The notes: generated from the letters alone by a model not told the origin. Positions 33,076 to 43,795 are shown, counted from the stretch's first letter. The stretch is DNA of 64,000 nucleotides from Platycnemis pennipes (GCA_933228895.1 OW121856.1:108413027-108477026); one strand, 5' to 3'. A program made the numbers and translations.

Positions 33076-33790
33076 ATTGTGGTTTGTATCTTTAGATGCA
33101 CAGGAATCATGCAGACAGTGAGAAAATCGGAAAAGAATCTCAACCGTCCAATCAAAACATGAAACATTAAGCAATACTAATCCTAATTAATAATAAATTA
33201 ATCTAATCTTTTCCTAAAGAGAGCAACCGAGAAAACGGCAAGGAAAATAGCTGGCAATAACAGTTTTGATTAAGTGGTTCTCCGTATTGAAATATAGGAA
33301 TGTTGTAAATTTAAAAACATGCACCAAGCCTACAGTTTGATGTGCGGTAGCTTTTCAAATGTTCGCGTGTAATCCAACGGTGGACTTTTGATTCCTTCGT
33401 CTCAAAAAGGGAATCAGAAAAAACGTCGAAATCTACGAATCAGAAAATCTGTGAAGAAAATGAACATATAAGCAACCAACAAAGTTTGATCAATGAATAA
33501 TGTGAGACAATAATTAAAAGCGTTTGGGAGGTGTTTTGTAATTTTCCTAAATGAATCGCTACATTTTCCATTTTCCATGTACTCCATATGCACCCATCAA
33601 TGATTCGAGACTGAAACAGTCCGAAACGTTCTCTCGCAAGTTGGAAATATCACGCAGAATGTGCCGTCAATACAATCACCTTGGTCCAGCATCAAATGAT
33701 ATTTCCAAGAAGTTCTCCAAAAAGAAACGATTCTTCTGCTAATTAGTTATTTAAAAGAATCAAAACATGAATACAAACGAGGCGTTCTCC
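33076..33790. other. Unassigned spacer
   Basis: No supported gene. A 63-codon ORF (33551-33742) has no motif. Confidence 0.3.
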
Positions 33791-33966
33791 GTGTTTCTTT
33801 TCCCCCGTACTATAAGAGAACAGAATAGGTATAGAGATTTAGCCTCCGAAATTTCCCCCTACCTTGAAAAAGTATTTAATAAATCCCTGACCGAACACGT
33901 CGTACCGATGGACTGGAAAGTAGCCGATGTAACACCCATTTTTAAAAGTGGTGATAGGGAGCAGCT
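33791..33966 (+). mobile_element. CR1 mosaic fragment: B C-terminus joined to A RT
   Basis: The ORF at 33767-33970 reads FLFPRTIREQNR, the CR1-B ORF2 C-terminus. It continues without a break into YRDLASEISPYLEKVFNKSL and VPMDWKVADVTPIFKSGDRE, the CR1-A RT N-terminal part. In a complete element the first segment lies about 450 codons downstream of the second. A shared ATAG at the join suggests template switching or microhomology joining. Confidence 0.75.
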
Positions 33967-33993
33967 TTGATGCATTGATTATTCCGGGGAAAG

Positions 33994-34375
33994 CTATTTT
34001 TTTTCCAAAAGTTCACTATCGCGCATTTCTTCAAATAATTCTAGCTGCCAACTAACACACCAACCATCAATCGCATCTAAATCCTTAGCTAAAGACAAAC
34101 TGTCCTCTTCATTTCTAATTTCGTTATACACTACTCTATCATCGGCAAAAATACGGAGCTTGCTATTTTGAACTACTGTATTCAAGTCATTTATGTAGAG
34201 AAGAAATAAAATTGGGCCTATCACGCTTCCCTGGGGAACACCCGACTTAACTTTTACTTCGCCCGAGTTGACACCGTCTAATACCTCCGTTTAAACGCAC
34301 TCATGTAAGAAGTCTCCTATCCAGCCTACTATATTACTGTCCATTCCGTACTCTCGTAGCACTGCCTCCAAAAGA
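33994..34375 (-). pseudogene. Third CR1 subfamily RT fragment
   Basis: Minus-strand reading: YGMDSNIVGWIGDFLHE, VLDGVNSGEVKV, SGVPQGSVIGPILFLLYIND, LRIFADDRVVYNE (catalytic block with an Arg after ADD) and LAKDLDAIDGWCVSWQLEL. It differs from both CR1-A and CR1-B across the whole stretch, so I call it CR1-D. It is short, with one nonsense codon. It faces the mosaic fragment at 33791-33966. Confidence 0.7.
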
Positions 34376-35445
34376 CGCCTTAAATACGCCTTTCAGTTGC
34401 CTTTAGCAGGCACATTTGCCTTAGGCCTTTTCAAGACTCCTATTATGCGCCTTCAATAGGCTTGAATCATGCATTTCATTCAAAGGCACAAATTGTGCAG
34501 TTGGAAGACGCGGCTAAGCTTTAAACTGAAAAGGTATACAAAGTCTACATTAATTTCCATGAAACTGACTGAAATAAGTATAACCTGAAATAAGAGTCAT
34601 AGCAATATCATATACGAACTTTTAATTTCATATATCACGCAATCTTTATGAGTAATCATTTATACTCTGAATAATCTGACCCAGGTATATAGTCTTCTTT
34701 CTAAAATATATTATATTGCAACTTAATCCCTGTGCAAATGGCAAAACTATGAATAATTATCACATCCAAAATTCTGCAATCTCCATTATGAATTTATCAA
34801 ATAATTTTGAATCACTCATATCCTTTAATGTCGTTCATAAATCACCTTTACATCATACTTTCTTATGTATCAGGTTTCTGCCATTTCAATGCACAGTTTA
34901 TAAAAGGAAAGGTTTCTTGTGCGACAATGCGGTACTCATACAATCATTCATGATTCTGTGCTTCCACCTTCCTTGCCATAAATGACCTCATACCCATTTT
35001 TGCACGTTTGGCTTCATGAAATGAGGGCTTCATTACAAAATACGTGTGACTGCTTTTGAAAATTTGTGATTGTCCGCATAGTCTATACTCTTTTTTTTTA
35101 AATTTGGCGGCAGTAAGAATGCCTCCAAAAAGAATGACGATAATCTACCCATAATTCACGTTGGCAGTCACGTGGGATAAAATATTCCAATTCCTCGTTA
35201 TTCTGCCTTAGTGTGCAGGAGCGTGTGGCCTGCCTTGTGCTTTTGATTCGCAAGTGGGATCCGAGTGAAAGTGATCCGAGGGAAAGAGAGATACCCCCCC
35301 CCCCCCCACTGGTGGGGGTATGTCTCTTTAGGAAGGGGAAGGAATTTGAGGGAACGCTTAGGTATAAACTGGTTGGAGGTTTAAGATGGAAAGGGAGTGA
35401 GGCATGGGACTACATCACAGGGGTAAGAAGAATATACATTGGAGG
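34376..35445. other. Unassigned spacer
   Basis: A GCCTT-rich stretch at 34370-34460 and a C15-containing hairpin at 35283-35325 are the only visible structure. The 89- and 78-codon ORFs are unsupported. Confidence 0.35.
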
Positions 35446-36787
35446 TTAGGTCAAATGTTCACATTGTTGCGAATAATGGGGTATACCAGAGCAAGTGGTC
35501 AACGGGGAACATTTAAAATCCGTCAAATCATTCAAAATCAAAATATCGTGTGAGCTCCGTCGTTCTACAATTTCGTATTTCTCCAAAAAGTCAAGTTTAA
35601 AACCTTTATCCTGGACGTGTAAGACTTGTGGTTTGAAGTTTCCCCGGTGTCCAGTCTCTAGTAGGTGTTTAGCGTACATTGAAGTCTCATCACAGTATCT
35701 AATACACTTCTCATATTCTTTTACTCTGGTCACAAATCTTCTCCCCGTTTGGCCCACATACACTGCGTTGCAATCACCACGCTCTTATCAGGTACACACC
35801 ACTTTTATACTCCACATAAATTTTGTCTTTAGAATTAAAAAGTAATTTGCTTAGTGCAGTCGGATTATGAAAACATATTTTAAAAATGTCTTTGGGTAAA
35901 TGTCTAGCTATTACTTGGCTAATATTGCTTCATTTTGAATTTTATTTAACAATTTTTCCAATCTATGTTCACTGTAGCCATTCTGATGAGCTATCGTTTT
36001 TATGGTGTGCAGTTCTTCTTTAAATAAGATATTCTGAACTGATCCTCACTAACCGGTGTAGCATAGAGTTTATGGCAGCTAGTTTATGAGCGTAGTGATG
36101 AGATATTAACTATTGGGAATTGTAGCATCTGTAAAGGTATCCTTGCGATAAATGGCAAAGTGATGTTTACTGTCTGTGATGGAAATGGACAAATCTAAAT
36201 AACTCAGGTAATCATTACGTATTTCCATACTGAAAGTAATAGATTTATGTAGGGACTTTAAAAATGATAAAAATTGGTCCAGTTGCCTCAAAGTACCAGT
36301 CCATGAACAAATTATATCATCTACGTTTCTATAGTAATAATAAACATTGTTTAAAAGAGAGTGGTTTGCGCTAAATAACTTCTTTTCTAGTGAATCCATA
36401 AATATTTCCGCTAAAACTGGGGAAAGTGGGGTTCCCATAGACAATCCATGTCGTTGTTTATAAAAATTGCCATCGAACAGGAAGTGGTTTTGGTCGGTGC
36501 ACATGGTTAAAAGTTGTCCAAAGTCTTTCACAATGTCATCACTGCACTCCGCTTTTAGCCTTAGCCAGGATATTGCTAAGTCAATCGCCTAGAGTGAGGG
36601 GATGGATGTAAAGAGATTGCACGCATCGAAGGAAGCTAAATTTCCAATCGGGGGGGTAGAGTCAAATGTTTTAGTTTGGAAGCCAGTTCAAAGGAGTTTT
36701 TTATCCCATAAGTTGACTTAAAGGAGGAAAAATCTCTCAAGAGAAGATATAATTTAAGCGCGAGTAAGTGCGACGGAGCCGATATGT
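35446..36787 (-). pseudogene. Penelope-like element: RT and GIY-YIG endonuclease
   Basis: Penelope-like elements encode an RT related to telomerase and a GIY-YIG nuclease. On the minus strand from 36787: GIKNSFELASKLKHLTLPP, SFDACNLFTSIPS (RT motif A; Asp present), then the open stretch 36531-36106. That stretch holds FYKQRHGLSMGTPLSPVLAE (motif B), YYYRNVDDIICSW (motif C with VDD) and YLSYLDLSI. A linker with KLAAINSMLHRLV follows (stops present), then GVYLI, and 35763-35446 with YVGQTGRRFVTRVKEYEKC and HLLETGH, the rest of the GIY-YIG domain. The N-terminus is cut off by the CR1-A tail at 36794. Frameshifts lie in the linker. Terminal repeats are not visible. Confidence 0.85.
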
Positions 36788-36793
36788 GTGACA

Positions 36794-37071
36794 CTACATC
36801 TACAAAATACCCTGCAAGCCACCACAAGGGTGTGTGGCAGGGGGTGATTTCTCACCAAACATGCACTACATATCATGCATAAAAAAGGAATAGTATCAAT
36901 ATAGTAGTCAGAACTACACTATTTAAAAAAGAAAGAAATTGCAAAGCAAACATGCAAAAACATTCTGTTAGTAGGGTTAGCTTTAAGTACTCATACCAAC
37001 ATGCAGCTACCAATGCTATTCATTGCTACTCTCCGATAGGACATATTTACACTTATTCGTATCTCTAATCT
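36794..37071 (-). mobile_element. CR1-A LINE 3' end, left arm of inverted pair
   Basis: Tail from 36794 (ACATCTACAAAATACCC), 3' UTR and the last few ORF2 codons (near 37010-37070, GKYVLSESSNE region). Truncated at 37071, where an oppositely oriented copy begins. It cuts the Penelope-like element at its left. Confidence 0.82.
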
Positions 37072-37211
37072 TTTTTAAATAGTGTAGTTCTGACTACTAT
37101 ACTAATACTATTCCTTTTTTATGCATGATATGTAGTGCATGTTTGGTGAGAAATCACCCCCTGCCACACACCCTTGTGGTGGCTTGCAGGGTATTATGTA
37201 GATGTAGATGA
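37072..37211 (+). mobile_element. CR1-A tail, right arm of inverted pair
   Basis: About 140 bp of CR1-A 3' UTR and tail in plus orientation, ending GTAGATGTAGATG. It is nearly the exact reverse complement of 36794-36935. Together they make a large inverted repeat with both tails pointing outward. Confidence 0.85.
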
Positions 37212-37693
37212 ATTATTTCTGTGCGCGGCTCGGTATTCTTTAGGTTGGGTTGATCACAACTTTTCGGCAGTAGTAAGATAAGAACAATTACTTCAATCTA
37301 AAACTCCGACGATATATTTACCATACTTTATCTGTAGACGATTGATTATATTATTAGTATTCAACAACTCACAGTAATGCGATTCGAAGATATACGTATT
37401 TCGAAAATAAAAACATTTCCAAATTCTTTAGAATACCATTAAGGATGATGACTTACTGTCAGTTAACAAAGCGACGCATGCCACATTTCATTGCTCATCT
37501 GTTCCCTCCCCCCTTCCTGTCAATGCCGGATTGGCCAAAATTGATGACGTTTTTGGTATGTCGTCATTATCAGCGGAGAGATGCCTATGCTTATCACTCG
37601 CGCGAAATGGGAATACGTGGCAAACGCGACCTCGGTTACGGTGAGCGTTTGGTAACCTAAGTCACGGGAACATCGAGAATAGGGTGCTCAGTT
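37212..37693. other. Unassigned spacer
   Basis: No motif found. The plus-strand 71-codon ORF at 37445-37660 is unsupported. Confidence 0.3.
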
Positions 37694-38440
37694 TACATCT
37701 ACATAATACCCTGCAAGCCACCATTAAGGTGTGTGGCAAGGGGTGAACTCTCACCAAACATGCACTACATATCAAGCACAAAAAAGGATTAGTAATTGTA
37801 TAAGTACTGTTAAAACTACGCTATTTAAAAAAAGATAAAAATAGCAAAGCATACATGCAAAAGCATACCGATAGTTGGTTTAGTTTTAAGTCCTTATACC
37901 AACATGCAGCTACCAATGTTATTGCTACCATTACTATACTCGTACTGGATATATTTACCGTTATTCATATCCCTAATAGTACGAGGAAAAAAGGACATTT
38001 TGAATCTGTCAGTTCGGCAATAAATTTCTCTAATTTTGTGATTATGGTCCAGTCTACCATAGTAAGTTGGGGTTCGCAAAATATTTTTAACATCATCACT
38101 GAAAATATGGTCTTGGAATTTGTTTTGATAGATTAGGTCTAAATTTCAACCTGCGATCTGACAATGATTCCCATTTTAATTCATTTAATAGACTGGTTAC
38201 GCTAATATAGTTATCGTACCGTCCCTTTACAAATCATGCCGATCTTTGCTGCACACGTTCAGGTTCGTTATTTAGACCGATTTCGTAGGGATCCCATACA
38301 CTCTGGCAGAATATTCCAAATGAGGTCTTACAAGGGAAAAGTAGCTGATTTCTCGTACATGATCGTAAATTACAATTAGCTTGACCCATTATTTCGTACG
38401 TGTGTGTACCCAAGAAAGATCACGTGCCAGTCTTATACGC
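37694..38440 (-). mobile_element. CR1-A LINE, 5'-truncated
   Basis: Tail at 37694-37755, 3' UTR, then the minus-strand ORF2 end: TPTYYGRLDHNHKIREIYCR and RFKMSFFPRTIRDMNNGKYI at 38079-37970. Upstream codons reach RLARDLSWVHTRTK-like sequence near 38440. Small indels (38125, 38310) break the frame. Confidence 0.8.
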
Positions 38441-38519
38441 AGCGCATACTGTGAAATTCATAATAAAATTAAGAAAATAATTCATAACCGCTATCGCAAA
38501 TAATGAATACGATCAGAAA

Positions 38520-38815
38520 CCTCCCTTTTTGGTAGAGAAGGCTGGAAATCATTTCGCAGTGGTCCGGCGACTCGGGGTGGGAGAAGGAGAACGTCTTTGC
38601 GGTTCCCCAGGGATCTACAACGGAGTGTGTAGATGTGTCTCGGAGAGGACAGGGGGGGAAGTCCAGGAGGGGCCTCGGCTGCATATCAGCTTCCGGCCGC
38701 CGCTGAGTTCCCGTCGGCAGTGTGAGCTGGACCACCAGTGACTCACTGAGAAAATGCTTGACCGAGAATCGAACCCCAACGCCTCGATATCGCGCTGACT
38801 CATTTAGTAACTACT
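38520..38815 (-). repeat. tRNA-derived SINE
   Basis: On the minus strand, from about 38815: ATGAGTCAGCGCGATATCG (tRNA D-arm to anticodon region, A-box-like), then GGCGTTGGGGTTCGATTCTC, a good pol III B box and T-arm. A GC-rich ~230-bp body follows. Aminoacyl-stem pairing is not visible, so it is a SINE, not a tRNA gene. Target duplication was not found. Confidence 0.55.
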
Positions 38816-38827
38816 CGTACTTAGGAA

Positions 38828-39444
38828 ATGTGATGAGGAGACTAAAGAGCATTCTTAATTTTAATTAGTTAAGCCACACCTTGAATATGAAGCCAGTGTA
38901 TGGGATCCTAATGAATTAGTTTTGATCAGAGAACTATACATTGTGAAGCGTAGAGCAGCTAGGTTCGTTAAAAGGTGTTACTATAGGTTGAGTAGCGTTT
39001 CAGAATTAATACAAGAATTAGGGTGGGAATCATTATCAGAGCATAGGTACAGATTAAATCTATTAGAGAAATTTCAATCGGATAACTTTACTGAAGATGT
39101 TAGGCACATATTAAAAAAACCAGCGTATTATGCTAGATTCAACCAGATAAATAAGATTAGAGAGATAGATTATCGTACTGATAGATTCAAAATGGCATTT
39201 TTATCCCGTACTATAAGAGAACAGAATAGGCAGCATATCAAAGGGATAAGTAGGGGAAATATTTTAGAGTATTCTGTAGTGCATGATGCATGTATTAATC
39301 GCTAAAATACTATAGATACTAACAATCTAGTTGTATGAGAACCTAGAGAGTTTGTTTGCATGTTAGTAGTGCATACTTGGTCTTCACCCCCTGCCACACA
39401 CCATCACGGTGGCTTGTAGTGTATCGTGTAGATGTAGATGTAGA
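38828..39444 (+). mobile_element. CR1-B LINE, 5'-truncated
   Basis: A plus-strand copy. 38922-39305 is open: REL, KRRAARFVKRCYYRLSSVSE, IQELGWESLSEHR, then KMAFLSRTIREQNRQHIKG and VVHDACINR. A complete tail (39388-39444) ends in GTAGATGTAGATGTAGATTA. It keeps the last ~150 ORF2 residues with few lesions. Confidence 0.82.
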
Positions 39445-39644
39445 TTAACCTCTCGCTGAAGCATTCGGTATTGGCACCAATTTAATCGATCCTTCGGTTA
39501 ATCACGGCCCGTCCGAAAACTCCAGTGTACTTATATCCTTCATTGTCAGGGTTTACTGTCTCGGGTGGGTGGCTATCACCTGATGTGAAAACAAATTCCT
39601 GAGCTTGCGATGATTTCCAAGCGAATAGCCGGGGCGTGGATACA
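39445..39644. other. Flank of mosaic LINE
   Basis: Unassigned. Its last 35 bp (39605-39639) are repeated with four mismatches at 40694-40728, on the far side of the LINE. Confidence 0.4.
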
Positions 39645-40692
39645 CATCTACATGTACACGATACCCTGCAAGCCACCGCGAGGGTGCGTGGCAGGGGGTG
39701 AAGATCACCAAGCATGCACTTCCGACATGCTTACAAGCTACTGTAGGGTCTCATGCAACTAGATTGTTAGTATCTATAGTATTTAAGGGATTAATACATG
39801 CATCATGCACTACAGAATACTCTAAATATTTCACCTACCTATCCCTAAACTAAACTGCCTATTCTGTTCTCTTACAATACGGGGGAAAAATGCCATTTTG
39901 AATCTATCGGTACAACAATCTACGGTACAACAATCTATCTCTCTAATCTTATTTGACTAGTCGAATCTAGCATAATACTCTGGTTTTTTTAATATGTGCC
40001 TAAGTATCTTCAGTCAAGCTATCCGATTGAAATTTCTCTAATAGATTTAATCTGTATCTTAACCTACTCTCTGATAATGATTAGCGCCCTAATTCTTGTA
40101 TTAATTCTGAAACACTACTCAACCTATCGTAAGACCTTTTAACGAACCTAGCAACTCCACGCTGCACACTGTCTAGTTCTCTAATCAAACCTAATTCATT
40201 CGGATCCCATACACTGGCAGCATATTCCAAATGAGGTCTAACAAGGGAAAAGTAGCTGATTTCGTGTACATGATCGTCACATTTACCCAATACTCTTTTG
40301 ATGAATACCAGTTTACGATTAGCTTGACCCTTTATTTCACGTATATGTTTACCCCAGGAAAGATCATGTGTCAGTCTTATTCCAAGATATTTAATGGATT
40401 CCACGTTTGTTATTTCATTATTACTTATTTTGTATGTGCTAGGAGGAGAACTATTCTTTTTCCAAGAATTCATTACTACACATTTTTTAATTTTAATTCG
40501 AACTGCCATGCATCACACCAATTTTCAATTGCTTGTAAGTCAATATTTAAATATTCTTTATCGTTTGGGCAATGAATTTCCCTGCACTCTACTGCGTCAT
40601 TGGCCAATAGACGAAGCTTACTTTTTACCACCTTATGGATATCATTTATGTACAGAGGGAACAGGAGTGGACCTATCACACTATCTTGTGGG
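39645..40692 (-). mobile_element. CR1 mosaic LINE: A-type RT, B-type 3' end
   Basis: The ORF 40509-40081 (142 codons) starts with CR1-A sequence: STYKISNNEITNVESIKYLG, LTHDLSWGKHIREIKGQANR, VLGKCDDHVHEISYFSLVRP. After AASVWDP it becomes CR1-B: NELGLIRELDSVQRGVARFV, SYDRLSSVSELIQELG. The 3' UTR and tail (39645-40080) are pure CR1-B. RT upstream (40679-40476) is CR1-A, with decayed LLANDAVECRE in place of FADDAVVYRE. It is truncated at about 40692. The switch lies in the identical stretch GGATCCCATACACTGGC at about 40201-40217. Confidence 0.85.
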
Positions 40693-41312
40693 ATTGCGGT
40701 GATTTCCTAGCGAATAGCAGGGGCTTGGGAACCCATGAACTTCGCATAGAAGACCGCACGCGAAACTTTCCCTTCGATCGGGTTCTTGAGAACGTGCTGG
40801 ACCAACGAGAAGGGTCCACGCGATGTTCAATTGCCTGGAGAGCGGCGATGAGTCCTCTCGCGGCCTGGCGATATCCAGAGCGTCAAACATTCCTCGTCGC
40901 CGCGGGAGACGCTGCGAGGAGGGCGAGAATAGCCGAAGGCCGACACACTGCGAAACGCGGAGCGATTTGTGTGTTGGGGGGGAGGGGTTGAGTTGTGGCC
41001 GCGTGCCAGCGGGGCTAAATGCGTGTGTCCGTCGCCCTGCAGCAGCGAAAGGGGGCGTGGCCTGTCGTTATTGTTGTTGTCCGCCCTCCCAAGGTCATCC
41101 CTCCTCCTTTCGCTTTCGGGGAGGGGTCCATTTCTCGGTTCCTCCGTCTGTTCTATGATGAGCACTGCAGTGCAAAGTGAATGTCGAATCCTCGCGAAAA
41201 AGCAAGTGACGTATGCCCCCCCCCCCCCATCGGAATGATACGAACCCCCTGACCACAATTCGCCGAATGTTGCGCGCTGCACAACGCAAGGAAAAAGATA
41301 GATTTCACTCAA
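40693..41312. other. CpG-rich unassigned segment
   Basis: 40729-41240 is GC- and CpG-rich with G-runs (40970-40990) and a C14 run near 41217. Overlapping ORFs of 164, 118, 111 and 89 codons on both strands have no domain motif. It could be a promoter-type CpG island or GC-rich repeat. No gene is supported. Confidence 0.3.
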
Positions 41313-42455
41313 ATATATCACCCAATGGGGGCTTTTACTCGAAATGAAATCGCAATATACTACACGAAATCGTTAGATGGAAACAAAAAAAGAATTTTGG
41401 TGAAAAAATTAATCTTCTACAGGGTTTATAGGGGTTTTCATTTTTATTTTCCCTGACTTTTCCAGGATTTCCACACCATTATTAGTGATTTTCTCTGTCT
41501 TTTGAGAAGATTTCGGTCATTTATAGAGATAAAAGTGGTAGTGAGGAAGCAGAGAAGTCTAAATTTATGAAATATTGTAGGTTTATTTTCATATTAATCA
41601 TATGAACTTCCAGTAATAAGGGATCAACAACTTTAAGTCCACAAAATAAAAATTAATATTACTTGCATTGATATGCCTTCAGAAAGTATTTTAATTGCAG
41701 AAAAATATATGCAAAGAGGGCTAACCTGGCTTTTCCTTCAAACACGATGTCATGTTAAAGTAGCTCTTTGAATAAATCTTGATTTTTTCTTCCTCACATC
41801 CTTCTACAAATTTGGCTAAGTAAAATCAAATTTGACTGAGAAATGACTTTTTTTGTCACCAGAGGGACAAAGCGAAGCATTCCGGGCAAAATCGCTAGCG
41901 AATAAAAATGAGATGCGCACACCTTTCGCAAACCTTTTCACCAAATTGTGCAGGCCATAGCCAGAAAGAACCAGAATAGGGTTGCCTCCACAGCAAAGCC
42001 AGCCTGAGGCCAGTCGTCCCCTCCTTCACCTCCGCTCCTATGCGCAGTTTTTCAACTCTTAGCATTTTCAGGTGATAAAATCTGAAATATGAACGTTTTG
42101 CCATTTTTCCCTGACCATACGTTAAATTCCCTGACTTTTGCAGGATTTCCATGGCCGTTTTCATTTTCCCTGACTTTTTCAGGTTTTCCAGGATTTCCAG
42201 ATTCCTATAAACCCTGTTCTAACCACAACAATTCACTCATAAATCATTAATTAAAATAAGCAAAAGGTGACGCCCACCAGAAAAAGCTGCTGTGATAACA
42301 ATGGCGTCATTTTCCTCCCGTCCTTGACCGCTTTTAGGGGAAGGGAAGGGAGTGGAGGGGGGTTCTCGGAAGGTCTGCTCGCACCGATACTGTCGCAACT
42401 GCTCCTATTAGGGAGAGTCAGCTGTGTCGCCTCATTCTCCTCTTCTACGCGGGCT
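41313..42455 (+). repeat. Dispersed repeat R2, copy 2, split by hAT-like element
   Basis: 41313-41419 and 42217-42455 are homologous to 13362-13680: CAATGGGGGC start, TTAATCTTCTA, AACCACAACAATTCACTCAT, GGGAAGGGAAGGGAGTGG and GGTTCTCGGAAGGTCTGCTC. The 797-bp insertion explains the split. No ORF. Confidence 0.75.
41420..42216. mobile_element. hAT-like element, 5-bp target duplication
   Basis: 13-bp inverted ends CAGGGTTTATAGG lie at 41420-41432 and 42204-42216. The duplicated target is TTCTA (41415-41419, 42217-42221), present once in R2 copy 1. TTCCCTGACTTTTCCAGGAT-type motifs repeat in both subterminal regions, as in the element at 20823-24794. A minus-strand 89-codon ORF (41895-42164) lacks transposase motifs, so it is non-autonomous. 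A 5-bp duplication fits only some hAT lineages. Confidence 0.82.
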
Positions 42456-42456
42456 C

Positions 42457-42526
42457 CATAGTGCATGTTTGGTGATCTTCATCCCCTCGTTGCGGCTCAC
42501 AGGGTATTACGTAGATGTAGATGTAG
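42457..42526 (+). mobile_element. CR1 tail, internally shortened
   Basis: Reads AGTGCATGTTTGGTGATCTTC, then CATCCCCTCGTTGCGGCTCAC, and ends GTAGATGTAGATGTAG. The CCACACACCC part is deleted. It is abutted directly by RTE sequence. Confidence 0.65.
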
Positions 42527-43005
42527 AAAAGAAGAATCTACTTACAGATGGAAATACAAGCTTAGAAGTAAGGAAGCAATTCATCAGAACATGCATCTGG
42601 AGCATGTTTCTTTACGGCAGTGAGGCATGACAGCAGCGGAGAAGAAAAGGGTGGAAGCATTCGAAATGTGGTACTATAGAAGAATGATGAAGATTAAATG
42701 GATTGACCGAGTGACAAATGAAGAAGTCCTAAGAAGAGTAGGAGGAAAGAGAAGTCTGCTGACAACTCTAAGAAGAAGAAGGGACAACTTAATCGGCCAT
42801 ATCTTGAGACACGATGGCCTGATGAAGACAATCGTCGAGGGAAAAGTGAACGGGAAAAATGGAAGAGGCAGGCCTCGTATGAATTACATAGAACAGGTCG
42901 TAAAGGACGTGAAAGAGAGGAACTACATTATATGAAGAGGTTGGCCGGTAAAAGAATCGAGTGGAGGGCTGCGTCAAACGAATCCTAGGATTGTTGACCC
43001 AAGAC
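42527..43005 (+). pseudogene. RTE LINE C-terminal fragment
   Basis: Begins at the KKNLLTDGNTSLEVRKQFIR region (42530-42630). After a small deletion at the YGSEAWT site it continues, 42627-42935, with EAFEMWYYRRMMKIKWIDRV, RRVGGKRSLLTTLRRRRDNL and EGKVNGKNGRGRPRMNYIEQ. A one-base shift near 42930 precedes the SNES-like C-terminus. It is the best preserved C-terminal RTE copy in the window. No (ATG)n tail is retained beyond ACGATGAGG. Confidence 0.8.
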
Positions 43006-43221
43006 GATGAGGATTACTTTGGGAAAGTCGCTTTATTCACACGACCACAGTGACTTGGAACTCCTGGTAGGCGCCATAAAAACACAGACTCGAATAGCTG
43101 GTCCAAAATTAGGGAAAAGCTGAAGAAAGCAAAGCTGAAAATGAACTTTGGAAAATCTGAAGCTTATCAATATGGGAACCCAGTATCGAATCAATCTAGG
43201 TACGCGTGGCTAATCAATTCA

Positions 43222-43795
43222 AGAATCGCTGTCACAACGCAGGCTGAATTATAGAGTTAATCTTCTGGGAAAATTTAAGGTGGGACATTTCATTAATGAC
43301 GTTAATCATATATTGCTGGCTCCAACTTACTATGGTAGGCTCGATAATTCTAATAACATTAAGGAGATAGAATGCAGGACGCACAGGTTTAAAATGTCAT
43401 TTATTCCGCGTACGATTCGTGATCAAAACGTTAAACATCGCGTAAATCGGTAATAATTATAGAGGTAATATTCAGAGTAGGTCGATAGTATTTTTTTTAA
43501 TTACCTGCATGTACAAATCAACGTGTGACTTGCATGCAATGCCTTTTTTTGCATGCATGAGTATCTATGAAATTGGTGTCGGGTTTCAAGGCATGCATGG
43601 TATTCATGGGTGTGTCCTACATGATTGGGATTTGGTAGTTTTTCTTCTTTTCTCCCCACTTACTCTTAAAGGTGTAGTGCTTGATTTGTAGTGTTCATTT
43701 TTGTTTGTTGTGTCATTGTTCCTGGTGTGGATGTACCCTCTGCCACACACCCTCGAGGTGGCTTGCAGGGTATGTCGTAGATATAGATAAGAGTA
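43222..43795 (+). mobile_element. CR1 third-type LINE 3' end
   Basis: Plus-strand ORF2 end: ESLSQRRLNYRVNLLGKFKV, LLAPTYYGRLDNSNNIKEIE and RFKMSFIPRTIRDQNVKHRV, then a stop at 43450. The 3' UTR is distinct from A and B, but the tail (43737-43795; CTCTGCCACACACCCTCGAG, GGCTTGCAGGGTATGTCG) is shared. It may belong with the RT fragment at 33994-34375. Confidence 0.75.

Noticed and set aside
38520..38815. Functional tRNA gene on the minus strand
   Set aside because: B-box and T-arm fit, but the acceptor stem and a full clover-leaf are missing; a SINE is more likely.
40827..41321. 164-codon minus-strand ORF
   Set aside because: Product of GC-rich composition with several overlapping ORFs on both strands and no domain.
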